A model generated the notes under the pieces. That model saw only the letters and a program-made list of their open reading frames with translations. It was not told the DNA's origin and made no database searches. This document shows, piece by piece, positions 45,362-59,480 of a DNA stretch of 64,000 bases; within the stretch, counting starts at the first letter, position 1; each line of letters opens with the position of its first letter. The DNA is from Rotaria macrura (taxonomy: Eukaryota > Rotifera > Eurotatoria > Philodinida > Philodinidae): NCBI GenBank assembly GCA_900239685.1, contig OENT01000018.1:1-64000 (forward strand), in the 5' to 3' direction. Made by a program: the position numbers and the translations under genes.

Positions 45362-45440
45362 AGTATACTCAAGTGCTTACGAGATCTGTCTGTTCAATGA
45401 TGTACTGCACGAAATAGATTTTTTCTAGGAACGAAAGTTA
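45362..45440 (+). pseudogene. Degenerate tRNA-Ser(GCU) copy
   Basis: AGTATACTCAAGTGCTTACG followed by AGATCTGTCTG and TTTTCTAGGAACGAAAG aligns base for base with the tRNA-Ser gene at 38064, including part of the intron and variable arm. The anticodon is changed, the B box is destroyed and the acceptor 3' strand is lost, so it cannot be a tRNA. It lies after copy 2 of the duplication, as the true gene lies within copy 1, but at a different relative position. Confidence 0.75.
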
Positions 45441-46210
45441 TCTGTTCTCAAATCTTAAGCAATAGAATCGTTAGTGTTCATCTACAGTGAAACAATCAAT
45501 TTCTGTTGAAATTATAGCTTTCATCATCCATAGTTTTTGTTTTTTAAATAATAAAAATAAACCTATTTTCCTTGTGCATTCTATATCTGTACATAGGTCT
45601 GTTTGGTGTGTGTCACAAATCTAATTTGCACATTTGTTTGACGTATCGATCCGTACATTTCTTAAATCTAACAATAAATCTTTGATTGTATCCATAAATG
45701 ATAATAGAAAATTTGATACATATGGCCGTAGCTGTTCTATATTCATCATTCTACGTGGGCATAGATTTATTTCACCAAATGTTCTATTATTTGTTTTCGA
45801 AAGCATAAGCTCATATTTATATGCAGATGGATCAAGAACTGTCAAGAAATGAATTCAAGGTTACATAGATGATGTAAAACAGCTTCCGAATCTTCTATAC
45901 ACGAAGAAATGAAGCATCTTATTGAGAGTGTATTACATTTTCTATAATTGTGTTTTTAGATAACGAAAAATAGAATGCAGAATGAGCAAATAAAAAAAAA
46001 ATTAATCGAATCCATTTCTTATTGTTTCATACTCAATTCATTTGAAGAACTTTATGATTTATTTTGACATGCCAAAGAAACATCACCATGAAAAATAAGC
46101 TACACAAATATTTGAAATCGATAGAAACTATTTATTTATATTCTAATTCAATCAATAATCATGGTTTTATGATCGAAATCACATAGGAATATATTCGAAA
46201 TTGATTTATC

Positions 46211-46228
46211 ATATATATATATATATAT
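46211..46228. repeat. (AT)n microsatellite
   Basis: Nine AT units in the gene-poor stretch. Confidence 0.8.
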
Positions 46229-47650
46229 GCATGTTTCGTTGTTTTTAAAAAAATTGATTTACATATGTCTGAATAGTTTACTATGAACAGACGTTTCCTA
46301 TCGATACAATATGTTTAATTGAGTATAACTAAAATTTATTGTCCTGTATGAGTAACAATGCTCTAAAATATGCGTATATATGAGAAATTGTTAACTCCGA
46401 ACTAAATGCCTTACTATATCAAGTAAGATGGAGACCAAGTCATTGACGACGATCGAACAATAATAAATTGTGTTTCCGCCCAATCGATTGTTGCTCATCT
46501 TGAAGGCAGAAGAAATATGGCTTTGTTCTTTTTCTTCTTTACCACACCCGATAATCCTTTAGTCTATCGTGTGTTGCGTGATGCATGGACGAGCATTCAA
46601 GAGAATCGAGAAGAAAGAGAAAATCTGTGTTCAATATCGATCAATAGTTTTTCTACCATATCTTTTTTGTCTTTTCTCTCGTTTTCTCTTTTTGGTCCTT
46701 CTAAATGACAAATGCATACACATACACACATACAAACAGTCTTTTATTTTTTCTTTTTCTGTTAACTTGAGAACTCGATCATGATTATGACAGAAACATC
46801 TCTTGCTACAGTCCTATCCCATCCCACAGGGTACATCAAGCAACACTTGATCATATCTCCATTGGTTGTCATTGTCATCTTCGTCTTGCGGCTAGTGGCA
46901 TAATAATCAATACAGTTATCGAACATGCGTTACACACTTGATCATGCAAACGAACTCTCACTTACTGTCACAATATATTTCATCTGAAAAACAAATGTCT
47001 ACCGATCTATGGGTGTTGTTTTGTTTTAACAATCAAGACAAAAGCAAATTGCAACCAACGTAAAAATCAATATAGCCAAGTAAGTCGTAGATTTTCATGT
47101 ATCATAAATATTTAGAGAATCAAGATGTTTTCTTGTTCTCAGTTAAGAAAGATGCAAAGATAGATAAGTCATATACTATCTGTTTTCTGGGATCTAATCC
47201 AATAGTCTTCTATATACAACAAATCTATGAATCCTTTCATAGAGAAAAAAAAAAGAATTCCTATTTCATGCGATTCGCTCGATTATTTTCTAATACAATG
47301 CCAGGATCAGTAACGGGATAAAATGTAATTTGAAAAGGTATTATCAATGCTCGACATAATCGAAATTAATCCTACCGCAGATTGAATTCATTTTTGTAAG
47401 TTCATATCTTTAGTCTTAACTATCATGTGTATTCATAAGATATATGATTACTGAGATTTCATAAAGATTTATTAGAAGTTCTCTATATGATTATTACCAG
47501 CAAAAATTTCATCAAACTTCATTTCATGTTTATCTTTAAACATTGAATATAGCGATAAAGAAAATATTCTCTTGGCTCTTCATTAAATGTACTATTAGCT
47601 GAGCGAACTAATCATGAAAAAGGAATGAGAAGGAAAAGACGAAGACTATA

Positions 47651-47673
47651 GATAATGATAATAATAATAATAA
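47651..47673. repeat. (AAT)n microsatellite
   Basis: A short run of ATA/AAT trinucleotides with one interruption. Confidence 0.7.
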
Positions 47674-50600
47674 GTAGTTTTTGTTCTACCATTAATTATA
47701 TTCGGTTGCTAGTATCTCTTTTGTTTTGTGTATTTTTTCTGTGTGTGTGTATGTCTCATATGAGAAGGAGAGGAGAATTATGTTAATATGTAATGCTTAT
47801 TTGTCTGTTAGTCGTATTCTTATTCTTGAGTACAAAGAAAAATGGTTTGTTTATCAAAGTATGTTCTTTGGATCATTTGTTTCGTTTTTAATTATTTTTT
47901 TAATACATTGAAAAGGATTTGAAATTTTTTGAAATTTTATTTCGATCATAAGAATCATTCAATCGATACTATGAACTATGGAATGAAAATTGAATTATTT
48001 ACTAAGTCGTTGATAATTTTATTCTATTTTTTTTGTAGGGAAGTCTATGTAGAATAGCAATTGATGAATAAATTCTTATTCAATTATGATCTGAAAGTAT
48101 TAATCTAGAACTTTTGTCCGAATAGAATAGTTATGGACACATAATGTATTGTGGAAAAATTGAATACGGTGACATTGATCAGTTACGACAAGATTCCATA
48201 TTCCTAATCAACCTATGATGAACTTTCTATTAAGAAATGTCATTTGACACGTGCCTTTAAACTATTTTCTTCAGTTCTCGTTCGAGTTTGAAATTTTAAG
48301 TCGAAATTTAGAAAATTCATATCACTTCTAGCATTATATTCATTTTAAATTATAATCTATGGATATTGATCTTTCTCACTTGTTATAATATCAGGCTACT
48401 CATGCCTTTCAAATGATTCAAAGTCATGCAGTGCTACATAACATGACATATGTGATTTATCCGTTCGAATATTTCTCCTTGAAAATCAATCACAATCTAT
48501 ACATGTTCTCTCATGAATAACATGGATTACTTGTATATACACCGAACTACTAATTTGAAAATTTTCCAATAGTTATAGTCGATGATATTCGTATTGATTT
48601 CTTTTCGAGACGTGTATTTATCTGACGTGCATGCATATGAATGCAAATAACATGCAATCGAATAGCTGCTGATTAAAACACCGTCATAATCTTTCGACTT
48701 CGAGCATTGTACTGTAATTCAGTAGCATAATTAGATAGAATTCGAAGAAAAATCTAGCTGCCCACCACCAATGCCCTATACAAACAGTTGATTGTTGCTT
48801 CAAGAAATAAAAAGAACTTGACCCCATTGCACTGTGGTTCTATCCACTGTTGACACAATTTTAAACAAATCTGCTCCTTTCCACAAAACTTATCTATGAT
48901 CATGTCAACAACTCTAACAAATTCTCCTTGCATTCAACTGACGAATGTAGAATCTGATATACAAGTATTGTAGGAAATCTAGTTTTCATTGACAATCAAC
49001 CGTTTAGAGGAAATAAACTTCTTGAACTATGTTTCAAACTTTAAAATTTCGTAATTCGAACATAATTTTAAGTAAATCATTAGAATTTACATTTCCTATT
49101 GACTTCCTCAGGAGACAAATTTAAAAAATGAAACTTCAATAAGAAAAAAAAGCTTTCAAAAAGATTCCCACCAGAACCTAATAAAAATTAGATCGATACT
49201 ATTTTGAAATCACGTCGTGTGCCAAAATTACTAGTAAAATAAGTTTTTTTTTCGTTTTCTCTAGAGAACGAACTAGAGTATTATTTAAAGTCGCACTGGT
49301 CAATGATGAAGTTATGAGAATTTATTCAGAAATATTCGTTTTACCCTTTTAGATTTTCTTGAACGAATAGAATAAAATATATTTGTAATGCAAATTTAGT
49401 GATTATGTTAATTTTTTCCATGTATGTTAGTCACATGAGATACAAGAATCATTAGTCTTTTTGTAAAAATAGAAAGTTTTGATATGATCGATGAAAAACG
49501 AACTGTAATTTTTACTTCATTAAGAGTTAATCTGATTGAGACCTTATCATTACAATTTTTACTTGACAACAATGATTTTTTACCATATATAAAAAATCAT
49601 GTTGGCTTGAGGGCATTCAGAACAAATTTCATCATTCTATTCAATTCATAATAAAGAGCCAGAACACATGTTACTCATTATTAATAAATGAGTTCTATGA
49701 TAAGCACATTGATAATTAAAAATTCGAAGGAACATTTTAACGCTCGTGCATTCTCTAGTGTACAAATGTGAATGTGCATGCTCAATACTCACTAAACGCT
49801 GAATTTGTTTTGCATACGTTCTGTTTTAATTATAATAACAAAATACTTCTATTATCTTATCTAGTCTGTTTTTTCTTTTGTATGTTCTGTACCCTTTCAT
49901 TTTGTCCTAGTCAAGTGATGTTTCTCGCTTTTTATTTCCTGATAGACTAAAAAACATTGTCATAACAAACAAGAATAAGAATCAGGTAAGTTAAAAGTTT
50001 CTCCCATTCATGTGAAATTTTCGACATTGTCTAACATATAAATCTAAACAAATAACGTTCACGTAGGAAAAAGTAATCTTTGTAAGAATAGAAATACAAT
50101 CTAATGAGTAATCAAAGAGCTCGTCTAACTTTTGTCCATGAATATTTAATGCTTATGTTGATTAAAAATTGATGTAAGAATTATTTAGAAGAATCTCACA
50201 ATAGACTTCTCCGTTGTGTCTAACAGAAATGATTTAGACCTTAGAATGTACTTGGGGAAAAAAAAACAAAGTTTACAGAGAGTACAAGATGTAGAAGTTC
50301 TTAATTTTACAATGGATTTGTTATGTGTATAGAAACATGACTTCGAATAATTAAAAAAATAACTTTTCTAGCACTCGAACCATAGTTAGTTGGCAACTGA
50401 TGTAACTCAAATGTTCCCATGTGATGAATTTTACACAGCATGAAATCTCAGTAAATATGTGTTATATCTAAAACAGACACGTCGAAAAGTTTCCTGTTGA
50501 TTTTACAAAACTTTATTCATCTTATATGTTTCTTTGTCTGGCATCTTATTGGATAGCACAATAATAAATATCTAAGAGTAAGATGAGCAAAATTGAAAAA

Positions 50601-50924
50601 TGAATGATTCAAAATATCGAAATATTAGTTTGTTCTCTTGTATAAATGCTTCGGTTACATTTTAATTTTTAACCATAGAGAGCCGAGACAGAAATTAGAG
50701 AAAGATAGCTTTTGCTATTTTCCAGAATTTTCTCTTGAAAACAGAAAAATAGCTCAGATCAACCTGACATTTATCTCGATGAGTAACAATACTAGAGATT
50801 TTCTTTAAATACAATACGTTTCATTTGACATTAGTATGAATATATTCATGTATTCATCGTAATAATTAATAAAAGATCTAACATGAAAACGTCTTAATGA
50901 ATATAACAACGAAACAAAACCGTC

Positions 50925-51012
50925 TCCGAGAACGTCCTTTATTGAAAGCGGCGTTTCTCTTCCTGACTCCCGCCGGTAACCGGACGAAGAAAAAGCTGCT
51001 CTCCTCAGACAC
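50925..51012. other. GC-richer island with CCGGTAACCGG palindrome
   Basis: In a 24-kb AT-rich stretch this block is clearly richer in G and C (GAAAGCGGCG, CTCCCGCCGGTAACCGGACG). CCGGTAACCGG is close to a perfect palindrome. It has no tRNA, snRNA or coding signature that I recognise. Regulatory element, small RNA hairpin, or old transposon end are all possible. Confidence 0.35.
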
Positions 51013-53514
51013 TACCTCTAGCAATCATAAGTCAAATGACGTATCTTTGTAAAAAAAATCATCCTATGGAATATACTTCGACTTTTTTCGGCTACTAAAT
51101 GGTTGTAAACAATTCAAAATTCTTTCATGTATGATAATTTAGAATTTTTCATACATGTATCGTCGAAAAGGATACATTATTCGTGAGTAATTCATTTTAC
51201 ATACCATTTCTTTCTCTTAATACTATCTCTCCTTAACAATCGACATTCGATACAGTATATACGATTCTCATATAAATGTTGTGAACGTACTTGTCTAAGC
51301 GAAGTAATCTTGTTACAAAACAAAATTTCATGTCTGAAAAGAGAAGATCTTCGTTGTATGAATACAACAATTTTCAAGTTGCAATTCTCGAAGTACTTTG
51401 ATTTCAATGAGTACTTCCTAGTGTTCTGCATTAAGCAAGGAGTTTGTTCAATGTAAATTCTGTCATATTTTGAATACACAATAAAATCTTAAAACTTGCT
51501 AAACCTTAGCCAAGTTTTCCAAGAAAAGCCAATACTGACAATTATATTAACTCTCGTATATGTAATACATATTTTCATGCTCAAAAACAGGAGGCACATA
51601 TTTATCGATTCAATAAGAAAGACTTCTATTCACAAGGACAAGTACATCGGAAATATTCTTTAGGAACGTGACAATTCGATAAAGAACACTCTAATTTTGT
51701 GTATTTGAACAAGAAGAGTCGTAGATTGTGTTACGTTGAATTATGATTGACAATGTTAATCATTTTTATTACTTTAAAAACGAGATACTTCGTAACTATC
51801 ATATATGTGTGCATTTAAACGTTTGTCACGAGTGCTTGTTATTTTATTATAGAAAATTGGAATTCTTTTGGAGCAAGACATAATCTTACCGACAATATCG
51901 TTATACGATTAGAAATAAATCATTCTGGCAAAATTTTCAATATCTAACTCGTTCTGTTCTTATCTGAGATCGACTAGAATTTTTTCATTTTCAAATACGT
52001 AGGTATCATTTGAATAGTATACTCTTGTGTGTTACTAAATTCTTTATTTTCAAAAATAGATCGTGCAAAAAAAGATAAATCTAATGCTTGTAGGCTTACT
52101 CATCTTAAAAAAATGTCATTCTGATTTCAGTAGAGTAAACATACAGTATAGATGATGAGATCTAGAATAGTAACTTCATCAAATATTCATTCATTTGTTT
52201 TTACCAATCTATGTAATCGGTTGCTTGTAGGATGTCAAGCTACTTATTTACCTCTACTCAATCCAAATCAGAATGATAAAATCAGACTTAGTCGTAGCAT
52301 TTTCCGAATGATTCGATACTCTCTTTGCCTTAGTTAGTGGTACTATGTGATGCATCTCAGAAACGTCTTTATCACTTCTCGTGTTCGCTGAATCAGGCTA
52401 ATATACTCAATGAAGCGATTTACTTCCATCTGTCGGGTCGCGTAGAACAATGCAATACAATGCTTTTACTTTATATATACTTCGTTGTGACGCTGTTTTT
52501 CACATTCGCATATCATTCACAAGAACTCCTATTATATAGTTGTTCTACTTTTGAATTTTAAAAGTAGTCTATCCTCCTTGAAACATACATCATTTGATAA
52601 GCTTTTCAAATCTCTAAAAAGAAATAGAATTTTTATGAGTGGAAGAGGTTATGCAGTTTCACCAATCTTCAATTGACATTGATCCAAATGCTCGGAATTC
52701 CTATGAAAATTAATCGTACGATTAGAATCAGCATAGAATATTGAATCTATATAGTCATGAGATCTAAAATATAGTGAAGTAAAATTACATATTGAACTAT
52801 GCAAGATTTTACATAACTTGCAGGTGATAGTGTTACGTTGGATAGATATTTTTACTAACTCCATTGTCCACGAAACCTTATAGAGACGACTGACATTGGC
52901 GTATACGATAAAATCAAAGTTATGAAACTACTTCGTTATACTTATATATCGATAGATCGAGCTGTTGACTGTTTTCAACATTGTTCATTTGTTTTCACGA
53001 CATGCCTGATTAGTGTGCCCAAACTGCACTAGAACAACGTTCGTAATCAAATTCTTATTATACATTTCAAAAGTTCATGTAAGAATATACATGTCAAAGT
53101 CGACTGTTACATTTTTTTTCTCAGTACGAATTGATGAGCATGTTCATGTTGTACATGCGAGTAAATAATATTCTCTAAGAGAAAGTCGAAAAAAACTTTC
53201 ATGTGACATAGTAATAAAAATAAAAGGATGGAAAATGAGAAAACATTCCTAATAGAAATATATATATATAATTTGATTTCATAAGTTACCACAATCATCT
53301 TCTAGCCTTCTGCAACTTCTTTTAACGCACTGGAAAAATAAGCGACCATTGACTCGTAGTCTTTTTTCAACAATTGTACGTGTACATCGGATCATGATAA
53401 ACATATTCCAGATGAATATAGAAATTTTTCCTGACATCGATCATGCTTGATGCAACTTACACATCCATACCTGTGAACCATATATTGGCTATCAATTGAT
53501 ACGCTACATTAGAA

Positions 53515-53532
53515 ATATATATATATATATAT
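53515..53532. repeat. (AT)n microsatellite
   Basis: Nine AT units. Confidence 0.75.
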
Positions 53533-56500
53533 TTGAAACAAATTTAAAAACAGCTAGCTAAAGATCAATAGTTGATCATAGTTTTGACAGACTTTCTCTT
53601 ACTCTAATATTTGTTTATTCCACTTTGTGTGCCTGAAGAAGTGCTCTTGCTTTGGATAAGTATGTTTGAATTGCTTATGAAATTCTCAGCTTATATAAAG
53701 CCAATAGTCGAGATGCTACGATAAAACTTTCATACTAATAGCATAATGCTGTCGCGCTTTACTCAACAAACAACAGTCAAGTGTAGCTCGTTTAATCAAC
53801 GAAAAAATTCTTATGCGCTTTTAACATACACATCTTTATTTTTTGTTTTTGTGGAAAAGTATAATAGAGACTGACGTTTCTTTGCAAAATTCTAAAGTTT
53901 TAACAAAAAGAAAAAGTTTCATAGTTGTGTTTCAATTATTACAGTAATCATCTATATAACATTGATAAATGACTTTGACCTGGACATTAACGTGTTCTTT
54001 CAAACAAAAAACAACACAATTAGCTACAGTAAAATTCCTTCGAGCATTCTACTATGCACGATCGAAAAGACGTGAACAGAAAAACAAAGAGAAACAAATC
54101 GTAATGTTTTTCAAGTAGACGAGCAAACAAAGCATTAGAATAAATGTTAAATAAAAAAATCAAATCATGTGTAACTTTTTAAATCTGAGCTTATGCTTCC
54201 GTAAATTTGTTTTAACTTTGTATAATTCTAATGAGAATTGAGTGCGATTTTTGAAGGTATTCAAGCGAATCGATAGAAATAGAAATCATAATATAAGAAT
54301 CGAAATTCTATAGTTTTGCTTCCGAATATAAAATTAGAACTTCCTAAAGATTGCTGTGTCAGATTAGTTGTCTTCAAGCTAATAAATCATTATATCTCAG
54401 CCAACCAAAACGGCTGCAATACTTCTCTATTGTACAACAAAACAAAATATGACACTGTAAAATAGTGCACTATTCATTCATTTTCTAGGATATTATTAGT
54501 CAACTGTAAATATATATATATTCCTAGGAGTCACCAAGTCAGTTTCTTTTATGTCATCGATTTCGATAGTAAATAAAACGATTGGAATGAGTTTGGCCAT
54601 ATCTGAATAATTCTTCGTCGATTCTTGATTCCCTTGCCACTTAGTCGAGAACCATATCGTCACTAATGGCATGCAACATAATTAGTAATAATATTCATAA
54701 GAAAAAGCAGACTATTGTCTCAAAAAAAAAATGTCAATCATCGCCGTTCAGATCTCATTTTCGGGTCTGTCAACGATCAATTTAGAATGTCACAAAAGAA
54801 AATTGTTAGATAAATCTAGAGTACTTATAGTGTAACATGATAGTAAAATCAGTATTCAAATTGAATACTCTCAACTTTCTTCAATTTATTTTTGCAAGAT
54901 TGAAAAATGAATACACATATTGCATCGAATCATTCTTCGTCGAACGATTTCTTTTTTTAACGAATAAGCATGCATTTCCGTGATTTCTCATATGTAGGCG
55001 TTCAAAATGACATTAAGTACAATAGCATATTGAGAATGAAGCTGCTAATAAAAAAAATACGAACCAGTAATCATTAGATCAATGTTGTACTCTGATGTCA
55101 ATAGATAAACGGGCAAGAAGCCATGCTAGTTACATCATTAGATTCATGAATGGATAAATTAAGCAAAGAATGAAACATTTATCGTCTGTGATTATACAAA
55201 CCAGATCTTGTGTAAAAGCCGAACAGTCAGTCAATGCACGGATGCAAACTTAATTTATTCCATGATAATCAAATGAATTATGATTCCGGTGTTTTCTGTG
55301 GCTCATATTTGAGCATATGCAGACAATATTGACCTTTAGTCTAATGTTAAATTTGACATCGATTATTCCCTCAATTCATGACAGGATGTTGTCGTATCTG
55401 ATAGAATAGTTGAAGAAGAAACAACAAAAGTATTATTCTTTTTTATGAAATCTTCTGACTTTATTAGCTCTTTTAAGTATATTTATTATTCTTGATGCAG
55501 AATGATACTTGGAAACTAATAAAAATAAACAAATTACAGAATATTTTCTTGTTTATGAAGACGAACAATAAAATAATAAACATAGTCTCGTCTAGAAATA
55601 AGTATTGTAATATGCATGTATGATTCGATTGAGTTAAAAACAAATTCAATTATTATACATCAAACTACCATCCATAATGTTTATTTGGCATTTAACAACA
55701 TCGACGTAGATGTTATTCAATGTTTTTTTCTTCTTATATTTCTATCGAATAGACTTCTACGATCTTGACTACGTTCAATAGAACTTTATTTTACGTACTT
55801 AAATCGATCTCAATTAAAATCTATTGTTTCTTTATAATCATGTTCTTATGGGTTATGTGAAACACAATTAAGAGAATACTAAAATACGTCTTTCACATTA
55901 AATCAGCTCTACGGTCATCACATTCGTTTCGATAATAATAAGTTCTCTTGTTCATTTTCAAATCTATTCATTCTTTTTCTTTATACTTCTATACGCCCTT
56001 TTCCTCTTCATGTCAATTTCTTCTTTTTAAGCTATTTCCGATCAGGTAGACCGATGACAACTTGTCATATATTTTGTCACTAAATACTACACATATCGAA
56101 CTTAAATAAATCTGTATTTTACACGTTGACGACAAAGAAAAAAGAACGTAAAATTTACAATTAAAACTATGTTAATATTTAGGCTCATGTTTTTCTATTA
56201 TAATTACATTTTTAGTTGTTATTCAAAAAAGAAAAACAAAGACTCTTGTTTACATTACAAAAAAAAAGTATAGAACTTTTTATTTTTTATCGATAACAAC
56301 TCAAGGCTAGTTAGTTAGTTATAATATACTTTTTCATCGTTGCTCGTTTCAAATCCCTCTTTTTTCAGAAAAATAAATTGATTGGAAATAAAATATGTGT
56401 ATTTTGCAGAAAGACACATAGAGATGTGAACAGCCAATAAATAGGGGGGAGGGAAGAAAGGATCAAACGTTACAAATAAAAACCAACTAGTTTTTCTCAT

Positions 56501-56627
56501 GGAAAAATAAATGCCGAAAATAAATACTTGACATTTTCAGTAACTTAGTTTTTTATCTAAGTATAGAATTACATTATATTTCTATTAACTCAACGTTGGT
56601 GCAAGTCAAAAGAAATTATTTTTTTCA

Positions 56628-56655
56628 ATATATATATATATATATACGTATATAT
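56628..56655. repeat. (AT)n microsatellite
   Basis: An AT dinucleotide run with one CG interruption (TATACGTATA). Confidence 0.75.
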
Positions 56656-56890
56656 AAAGCAAATAGAAAAAAAATACTCATTTACGTATTGTATTAACGA
56701 GATTATTGATGAAAATCGTCTGCATATTTTCTCTGCGTGCATTTACAATTTATAACGAGTAAAACATTAAAAACCAAGGCATTCAATACAACACTACGTA
56801 ATCATACTGAACATATGGATCACTGACATCTCAGAATTTGGTGTCTACTGTTTTCGAGTTTGTTTTTTCTGTTGATCGGCACATAATAGT

Positions 56891-56929
56891 CAGAGAGGGA
56901 GGGAGAGAGAGAGAGAGAGAGAGGAGGGA
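56891..56929. repeat. (GA)n purine tract
   Basis: A run of GA with GGGA variants at each end; the next 130 bases stay purine-rich (GAAGAAGG, GAGAGAAGAGAAAGAG). Confidence 0.85.
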
Positions 56930-57129
56930 ATGGATCGTCCTCTACTACTAATATCTCAACATTAGAAATTCAATAGGAAGAAGGCAGAGCAACGAGAGAA
57001 GAGAAAGAGAGAAATAGAGAACGTGAGAAGAAGAACCAAAAAAGTCTTTGGATGTTCTTCTTTATGATTGCTTTTTCCACTTACTGTCGACAACCGACTA
57101 AGACTCTTGAGCTTTGCTTTTACCCTTTA

Positions 57130-57152
57130 ATATATATATATATATATATATA
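57130..57152. repeat. (AT)n microsatellite
   Basis: About eleven AT units. Confidence 0.8.
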
Positions 57153-58303
57153 ACTCACATATAATTCTTTCTCAAACATTTGTAAACAATTTAGAGCAAA
57201 TATTTCAAGAAAATAAACTTTCACGCAAGCAATACATAATGGCACCGGGTAGGTAGAATAAAACACATGTACATGCGTATAAATATGATTAAGATCTTAT
57301 CTTTTGGGAGATGTGTTTATTTATGTTCACGGGCATTCTTCTGTTGGTTGTCTTGCTTTTAGTTATTATTCACATATCTTGATAACATAAATCTAGTCTT
57401 GCGTATACATCAAATCCGGCTGATGTTGTTTTTCATTCATGCTAATGAACATTATTGTGATGCATTGATAGAAATATGATCCGATTAAAAGAATCTCATA
57501 TAGGATACGCGTAATGTGATGCTATGGAGGTATAATATCTTTCTAATATTTTCTATCAATGACAGTAAAAACGGACTTCTATAAGATTCCCTGTCGACAA
57601 GCAAAAGTAAAAACTCTGTCAAGTAATTAACGCCATCATAAAACAAAAGATAATATGAACGGTAAAATCACTATATCATGTCATCTGAATCTATTGTATT
57701 TTCTTTTGTTTTCCTTTTTCATCATATATATGCATATATACATATATTCACTTATTCCGATAACTATTCTCTCATAGTATATTACAAGAAAATTTATTTG
57801 AGAGATAAAATATTCCTGTCAAATTATCATTAGCTTTGTGATAATGCGTTACACCGTATAAGACAAAACAAATATGATTAACTTTCTTCAAAGTGTTTGA
57901 CAGTTATGTAGTCATTTTTCAACATACCGACTCCTATAAAATTGCTTTTAGGCTTTATGAAAAATAGTAATAAACGGACTTGTCAGATAGATAACGTATG
58001 GAGATGAATGTACGGAGTAGCAGAACGAATGGTAATGATCTTTTGGTTCGTTCGATTACTAGATCTATTAACACCATATGTTTACCGATATACTAGTATA
58101 TGTAGGCTCTCTCTCTCCCTCTTTGTGCCTCATTTCTGCGTTCCAATTGACATTCTCATCTCTATTATGTAGATGGGCATTGTGATAGATAAGCAAAATT
58201 GCTTGTATACTCAGTAAATATAATAACTTTCATCCTAGTTACTATTCATACGTAGGTATTGATTGCTTGATAATTCTATTCTATGAGTATATTTTTGAAT
58301 ATT

Positions 58304-58320
58304 AATATATATATATATAT
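58304..58320. repeat. (AT)n microsatellite
   Basis: About eight AT units. Confidence 0.75.
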
Positions 58321-58769
58321 TTACACTTAACATAAAAAATATTTCAAACCAAAAAGCGTGCACTTAAACCGTTATCTACTAATCGATAGATGAGATCATA
58401 GGCACAACAAATATATCCTCTATTTAGTTTTTCTTCTGACTACTATCATCCGTTCCCTATTGAATTCAAAGCATACTCGAACTAAATGAAACTTCCCTTC
58501 GACGTCAACAACAACAAAAGAATAGTTATAAAGAATATACAAAAAAAAAGAAATGCTAATGTGACAAGTTTTTTTTTCCTTCGCCGAAATAGTTTAGAAT
58601 ATTGAATAAGTACACAGACATTGCCAATGTAGGAAGAGAAAATATTATTATAAAAGATAATTTTTCGTGTCTTTTCTTTTTTTGGACACGTCTAACATCC
58701 ATAATCTGTTCATCGAATCAACAATGAATGCATATATACGTCGAACGATTTATTCAGTTTCTATCTATC

Positions 58770-58855
58770 GCGACCGATTGACATTAAGGGGCCAGCGACT
58801 TTCCGGCTCACGCCTCTGTCGTCCTTGCACGTCATTCGGCAAGAAGAAAAGGATA
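58770..58855. other. GC-richer island upstream of peptide receptor
   Basis: GGGGCCAGCGACTTTCCGGC and CACGCCTCTGTCGTCCTTGC stand out from the AT-rich surroundings, about 630-710 bases before the receptor start. A 62-codon ATG frame runs through it (58724-58909) and contains CRPCTSFGKKKR, but has no signal peptide. It could be promoter or first-exon sequence of the receptor gene. Confidence 0.35.
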
Positions 58856-59480
58856 GAAAAAAAACCTAGTCACATAGACGAAATGTCTGCTGAAGCACCC
58901 ATAGAATAAGAAATGTATATTCGCATAGATTGACGTAGTTAACAAACAATAGATTACTGTCTGACTAGGTTACACTTGTAAACATCGCAATGCTAACAGT
59001 ACATGGAACCAATCAATCTGTTCTTTTGTTTTCTTCTGAAAAGAAAGCTGGATCTGAATGATTCTTCATCTAAAAACGACTACAAACAGAACATACCAGT
59101 TATTACACTGCTTCTAAGTAAAAACAAAAAACACAGTATGACCTGAAACAAACAATTCAAATGAATTCGAAATTCAATTGACATGTCATATAAAGATTAA
59201 TAAATTAAATTTTCCTTGTAACTGATTAAGTTAACATGAAGAAAAGATTCCTATGTGTATATGCGTGATCATGTCTGTTGGGTCATATAAACAAATCGAT
59301 AAACATTAAATATTCTAAGCAAGAGAGAACATGATTTGATAGATCGAATACATATAGAACAATACTGATTTCTTCAGAACAAAATCAAAGATATTTCATG
59401 TCAAATTTCTAACCATAGACACCGATGAATATTTTTTTCTTTTTGTAAAGAATCAATCCATCTGTTCTTCCAACGTAAAC

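Larger units (their letters stand above)
45450..59480. other. 14-kb stretch with no supported gene
   Basis: AT-rich throughout. All open frames are under 100 codons, many without ATG, and none shows a domain or a matching splice partner. It contains simple repeats and two small GC-richer islands, listed separately. It might hold non-coding RNAs or enhancers of the peptide-receptor gene downstream; nothing in the text proves either. Confidence 0.5.
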
